A stretch of DNA of 64,000 bases, taken from Lachnoclostridium phytofermentans. GTDB taxonomy: Bacteria; Bacillota; Clostridia; Lachnospirales; Lachnospiraceae. The DNA is taken from NCBI RefSeq assembly GCF_000733755.1, contig NZ_JPOF01000003.1, forward strand, positions 62,001 through 126,000, given 5' to 3'. Within the stretch, counting starts at the first letter, position 1, and each line of letters opens with the position of its first letter. Positions 61,067 through 64,000 of the stretch are shown piece by piece. Under the pieces are notes generated by a model that was given only the letters and a program-made list of their open reading frames with translations, ran no database searches and was not told the DNA's origin. The translations under genes were made by a program, and so were the position numbers.

Positions 61067-61507
61067 TTAATACTCCTCTTCTACTTCCTCATCTTCATGA
61101 ATGTCATTCTTTGGCTTTTGTAGACCTTCAATATGAATACCATGCTTTTCGGCATAGTCCCAAAGAGCTGCATGAATCGCTTCTTCTGCCAATAAGGAAC
61201 AGTGTACCTTTACTGGAGGAAGGCCATCAAGAGCCTCCATAACTGCTTTATTTGTTACTGTTAATGCCTCTTGTACAGTAAGGCCTTTCACTAGCTCTGT
61301 TGCCATACTACTTGTTGCAACTGCTGCACCACAACCAAAAGTTTTGAATTTAACATCCTGAATCACTTGGTTGTCATCAATATCAAGATACATTCTCATG
61401 ATATCTCCGCACTTTGCATTTCCTACGGTTCCCACACCGCTCGCATTTTCTATTTCACCAACATTTCTAGGATGTTGAAAATGATCCATTACTTTTTCTG
61501 TATACAT
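61067..61507 (-). CDS. iscU: Fe-S cluster scaffold protein IscU/NifU-like
   Basis: Scaffold on which Fe-S clusters are built. C33 (AKCGDIMRM, with the metal-tuning D35), C59 (FGCGAA) and C103 (VHCSLL) are the three conserved cysteines. 146 aa with an acidic C-terminal tail (NDIHEDEEVEEEY). ATG at 61507. It follows iscS by about 50 bp in the usual Clostridia iscS-iscU order. Confidence 0.95.
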   Translation of the reverse strand: MYTEKVMDHFQHPRNVGEIENASGVGTVGNAKCGDIMRMYLDIDDNQVIQDVKFKTFGCGAAVATSSMATELVKGLTVQEALTVTNKAVMEALDGLPPVKVHCSLLAEEAIHAALWDYAEKHGIHIEGLQKPKNDIHEDEEVEEEY

Positions 61508-61558
61508 AACTGTTCCTCCATCTATCTTTTCAATTATATTAGTATGTTATCTATCAAA

Positions 61559-62755
61559 TTATTCGGTACGATTCTTTTTTAGCTTCTTCATAAAGTCTTC
61601 ATACAATGGTGACATCTGTCTTAATTTATCAACAATCTCTTTCATCTTATCGATGGTGTAATCGATATCTTCTTTGGTTGTATCTTCACTTAACGTTAGT
61701 CTTAAAGAGCCATGTGCAATTTCATGTGGCAATCCGATTGCAAGTAAAACGTGAGATGGATCTAAGGATCCAGAAGTACAAGCAGAACCACTGGATGCTG
61801 CAATTCCCTGCATATCGAGCATGATTAGAAGTGACTCCCCCTCGATAAACTGGAAACTAAAGTTTGCATTATTCGGTAAACGATTCTTACGATGACCATT
61901 TAATCTAGTATATGGAATTTCTTTTAATACTCGTTCAATAAGATAGTCTCTAAGTTCAATTTCTCGCTCTGTTCTTTCTTTTAAATTGGACGCTGCCATT
62001 TCAACTGCCTTACCAAATCCAACAATACCTGGTACATTTTCAGTACCTGCTCTTCGTTTTCTTTCCTGCCCACCACCATGAACAAAGGAGCGAAGCTTAA
62101 GACCATTTTTTATATAGAGGAATCCAATTCCCTTTGGACCGTTTAATTTATGACCACTGGCACTTAATAAATCAATACCAAGTTCTTTCACATCAATTGG
62201 TAATTGCCCAAATGCCTGAACTGCATCGGTATGGAATAATACATTATGCTGCTTTGCAATTTCGCCAATTTCCTTTACTGGCTGTATCGCACCGATTTCA
62301 TTGTTTGCATACATGATCGATATTAAAATAGTAGTCGGACGAATTGCAGCCTTTAATTGATCAAGTTTTACAATTCCGTTTTCATCCACCTCAAGATAAG
62401 TAACCTCATATCCATGTTTCTGTAAGTACTCACAAGTATGCAAAACTGCATGATGCTCAATCTTAGTTGTAATGATATGATTCCCCTTATCACGATAAGC
62501 TTCTGCGACACCCTTAATTGCCCAGTTATCAGACTCAGAGCCACCAGCGGTAAAATATATCTCATTATTCTCACAACCTAAGGTCTTCGCAATAACATCT
62601 CTTGCCTCTGTTACTGCTTTTCTACTTCTTGTTGCTATTTCATACACACTGGATGGATTACCATAGTTTTCACAAAAATATGGTAACATAGCTTCTACTA
62701 CTTCCGGTCTGGTCTGAGTGGTAGCAGCATTATCTAAATATATCATTCTACTCAT
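61559..62755 (-). CDS. iscS: Cysteine desulfurase (IscS/NifS)
   Basis: PLP enzyme that removes sulfur from cysteine for Fe-S clusters and for MnmA. YLDNAATTQTRPEV at the N-terminus, EHHAVLH, the PLP-contacting HTDAVQ, the Schiff-base lysine K203 (SGHKLNGPKG), and the sulfur-carrying cysteine near 326 in SSGSACTSGS are all present. 398 aa. ATG at 62755 has AGGAG upstream. No iscR- or cymR-type regulator gene precedes it here. Confidence 0.96.
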   Translation of the reverse strand: MSRMIYLDNAATTQTRPEVVEAMLPYFCENYGNPSSVYEIATRSRKAVTEARDVIAKTLGCENNEIYFTAGGSESDNWAIKGVAEAYRDKGNHIITTKIEHHAVLHTCEYLQKHGYEVTYLEVDENGIVKLDQLKAAIRPTTILISIMYANNEIGAIQPVKEIGEIAKQHNVLFHTDAVQAFGQLPIDVKELGIDLLSASGHKLNGPKGIGFLYIKNGLKLRSFVHGGGQERKRRAGTENVPGIVGFGKAVEMAASNLKERTEREIELRDYLIERVLKEIPYTRLNGHRKNRLPNNANFSFQFIEGESLLIMLDMQGIAASSGSACTSGSLDPSHVLLAIGLPHEIAHGSLRLTLSEDTTKEDIDYTIDKMKEIVDKLRQMSPLYEDFMKKLKKNRTE

Positions 62756-63301
62756 TCCGATCTCCTCTTTTCTCTATCCTGTTTTGGTTCATTCTGACTA
62801 ATTTTATGTCTTTGAACTACATTCTTTCTATTATTTCCATATGATATAAAATCATACGATATACTAATTCATTTGCTCGTTTTTTCCTTTTTACAGATAA
62901 AAGCCATAATCTTTCCTTCAAAAGGGAAGTTTCCAACACTTTTTAATCTTCGGATTGCCTTTGCTTATCATTTACGTAGCGAAGGAACATTCAACGAGCT
63001 TTTGATATATTCTACGCATTGTTAATTTGCTTGTGAAAGAAAGGCCAAGGCCTCTATTATTTCCTATCGGTTTTTCTTTCCTAATATACCATTATTTCGA
63101 CAATTCGGTTATATCCTAGTGATTTACTATGATATGGTCATTTTACTCTCAGTTCAGTGGTTTGTCAATCCCTGTATCGAAAGATTTATGACATTTTTTG
63201 ACCTCATCACATCAACTTTGATCCATAACGTATATCTTCGCACTTTTTGAATATATTTTAATAATTCCACTGTGCAAGACATCCCAAAGGAGACTGTACG
63301 C
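62756..63301. other. Divergent intergenic region between iscS and spoVB
   Basis: 546 bp with no open frame I would support. It should hold the iscS promoter (minus) and the spoVB promoter (plus). A partial dyad CATATGAT / ATCATACG lies near 62858-62880, in the iscS leader. Near 63232-63259 the sequence ATATC, about 13 nt, then AATATATT weakly resembles a sporulation sigma-E promoter for spoVB. Neither is certain. Confidence 0.35.
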
Positions 63302-64000
63302 ATGAGTAAAAATACAATTATCAAAGGTACCCTGATTCTCACGGTTGCAGGGCTGCTTACCCGGCTGATTGGATTTTTTTATAAAATCTTTCTATCAAAA
63401 GCTTTGGGTGCGGAAATCCTTGGACTATATCAATTAATCTTTCCCGTTTATGGAATATGCTACACCATTTACGCCTCCGGTATTCAGACAGCCATTTCAA
63501 AACTCGTCGCAGAAGAAGCAACGAAAAGTAGCACGAAGGGTGCCAAACGAGTATTAAAGACTGGGATCTTATTATCGGTTACCATAGCAATTATCCTCTC
63601 CATCCTCATCTTTCATTCAAGTGATCTTATCGCTACCAAACTTTTGCTTCATGCAGAGAGTGCACCATCCCTTCGCATTCTCGCTTATGTCTTTCCGTTC
63701 TGTGGCATCACTGCCTGTATTAACGGATATTACTACGGACTAAAAAAAGCCGGTGTTCCTGCTTTAACACAGTTGGTAGAACAAATCATCCGAGTAGCAT
63801 TCGTCTATGTTGTAGCACTCTATTTTGGCGGAGGAGAAATAAAAGCTACTTGTGAACTTGCTGTTGCTGGTATTGTTGTTGGTGAAATTGCTTCTAATAT
63901 TTTCAATTTAATTTCTCTTACAGTACATAAAAATGAGCCAAAACCTTCGAAAGGAGAACAGAAACAATATCAAAGCCGTTTTCTTCGCGCTCTTGTAAAC
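63302..64000 (+). CDS. spoVB: Stage V sporulation protein B-like flippase (partial, C-terminus outside the window)
   Basis: Polytopic lipid-flippase-type protein of the MOP superfamily, needed for spore-cortex peptidoglycan in B. subtilis. ATG at 63302 has AGGAG 9 nt upstream. The visible 233 residues begin MSKNTIIKGTLILTVAGLLT and continue RLIGFFYKIFLSKALGAEILGLYQLIFPVYGICYT, a typical SpoVB start, with YVFPFCGITACINGYYYGLKKA and QLVEQIIRVAFVY further on. About half the protein is present before the right edge. Confidence 0.9.
   Translation, partial: MSKNTIIKGTLILTVAGLLTRLIGFFYKIFLSKALGAEILGLYQLIFPVYGICYTIYASGIQTAISKLVAEEATKSSTKGAKRVLKTGILLSVTIAIILSILIFHSSDLIATKLLLHAESAPSLRILAYVFPFCGITACINGYYYGLKKAGVPALTQLVEQIIRVAFVYVVALYFGGGEIKATCELAVAGIVVGEIASNIFNLISLTVHKNEPKPSKGEQKQYQSRFLRALVN

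Noticed and set aside
62858-62880. CATATGAT/ATCATACG dyad upstream of iscS as an IscR or CymR site.
   Set aside because: It is too AT-rich and imperfect to tell from background, and no such regulator gene is adjacent.

Overview
The window is chromosomal DNA from a low-GC, Gram-positive, endospore-forming Clostridia, most likely a member of Lachnospiraceae. The evidence is the AT-rich composition, strong AGGAGG ribosome-binding sites, spore genes (a GerW/YtfJ-type gene with ytfI, and spoVB), a T-box leader and RemA. The gene content and order resemble Clostridium (Lachnoclostridium) phytofermentans, but that assignment is from memory and not computed. Almost every gene is on the minus strand. 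The exceptions are an ISL3 transposase, a 45-residue membrane protein, rqcH, a PHP phosphatase and spoVB at the right edge.

Layout. 1-4.9 kb: smpB (cut by the window edge), rnr, secG, gpmI. 5-10.7 kb: a MATE exporter, an EamA-type transporter, a divergent methionyl-tRNA synthetase behind a complete T-box leader, and a small membrane-anchored protein. 10.8-14.3 kb: tpiA, pgk and gap, each followed by a strong hairpin. 14.5-17.3 kb: two tandem signal peptidases, rpoZ, remA and yicC (gmk, usual between remA and rpoZ, is absent). 17.5-23.4 kb: two CobW-family GTPases (one with a His/Asp/Cys repeat), a membrane glycerophosphodiesterase and an MFS transporter. 23.8-32.1 kb: a cell-surface polysaccharide operon (CbbX/SpoVK-type AAA+ ATPase, two large GT-C-like membrane proteins, UDP-galactopyranose mutase, GT2). 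32.2-34.3 kb: recG.

34.5-43.3 kb holds the most interesting system, a seven-gene operon with its own promoter and terminator. It encodes a Gram-positive exosortase (XrtG type), one Firmicu-CTERM substrate, a processive GT2, a GT2-GtrA fusion, a membrane sensor with a GGDEF-like but degenerate output domain, a stand-alone 6-pyruvoyl-tetrahydropterin-synthase-like protein, and a 1,048-residue fusion of the same domain to a multi-spanning membrane protein. It looks like a self-contained surface-protein sorting and modification pathway. Just upstream, an intact ISL3-family element (43394-44829, 8-bp target duplication) has split the terminator of the fakA-like operon, which may let transcription run into the exosortase operon.

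44.9-56.2 kb: fakA-like/asp23, a small membrane protein, rpmB, the sporulation pair ytfJ-ytfI, two unrecognised proteins, two ABC-2 permeases without an ATPase, pyk, and a rhomboid-like protein with a zinc ribbon. 56.3-59.3 kb, plus strand: rqcH and a PHP phosphatase. 59.6-62.8 kb: mnmA, iscU and iscS, a sulfur-transfer set for tRNA thiolation and Fe-S assembly. 63.3 kb to the end: spoVB, cut by the window edge.

Non-coding structure is rich. A structured leader is shared by mnmA and the MATE gene. A dispersed 33-nt hairpin repeat follows three terminators. Two large nested palindromes lie between genes, and tandem dyads lie upstream of recG. No rRNA, tRNA, CRISPR array or prophage was seen.
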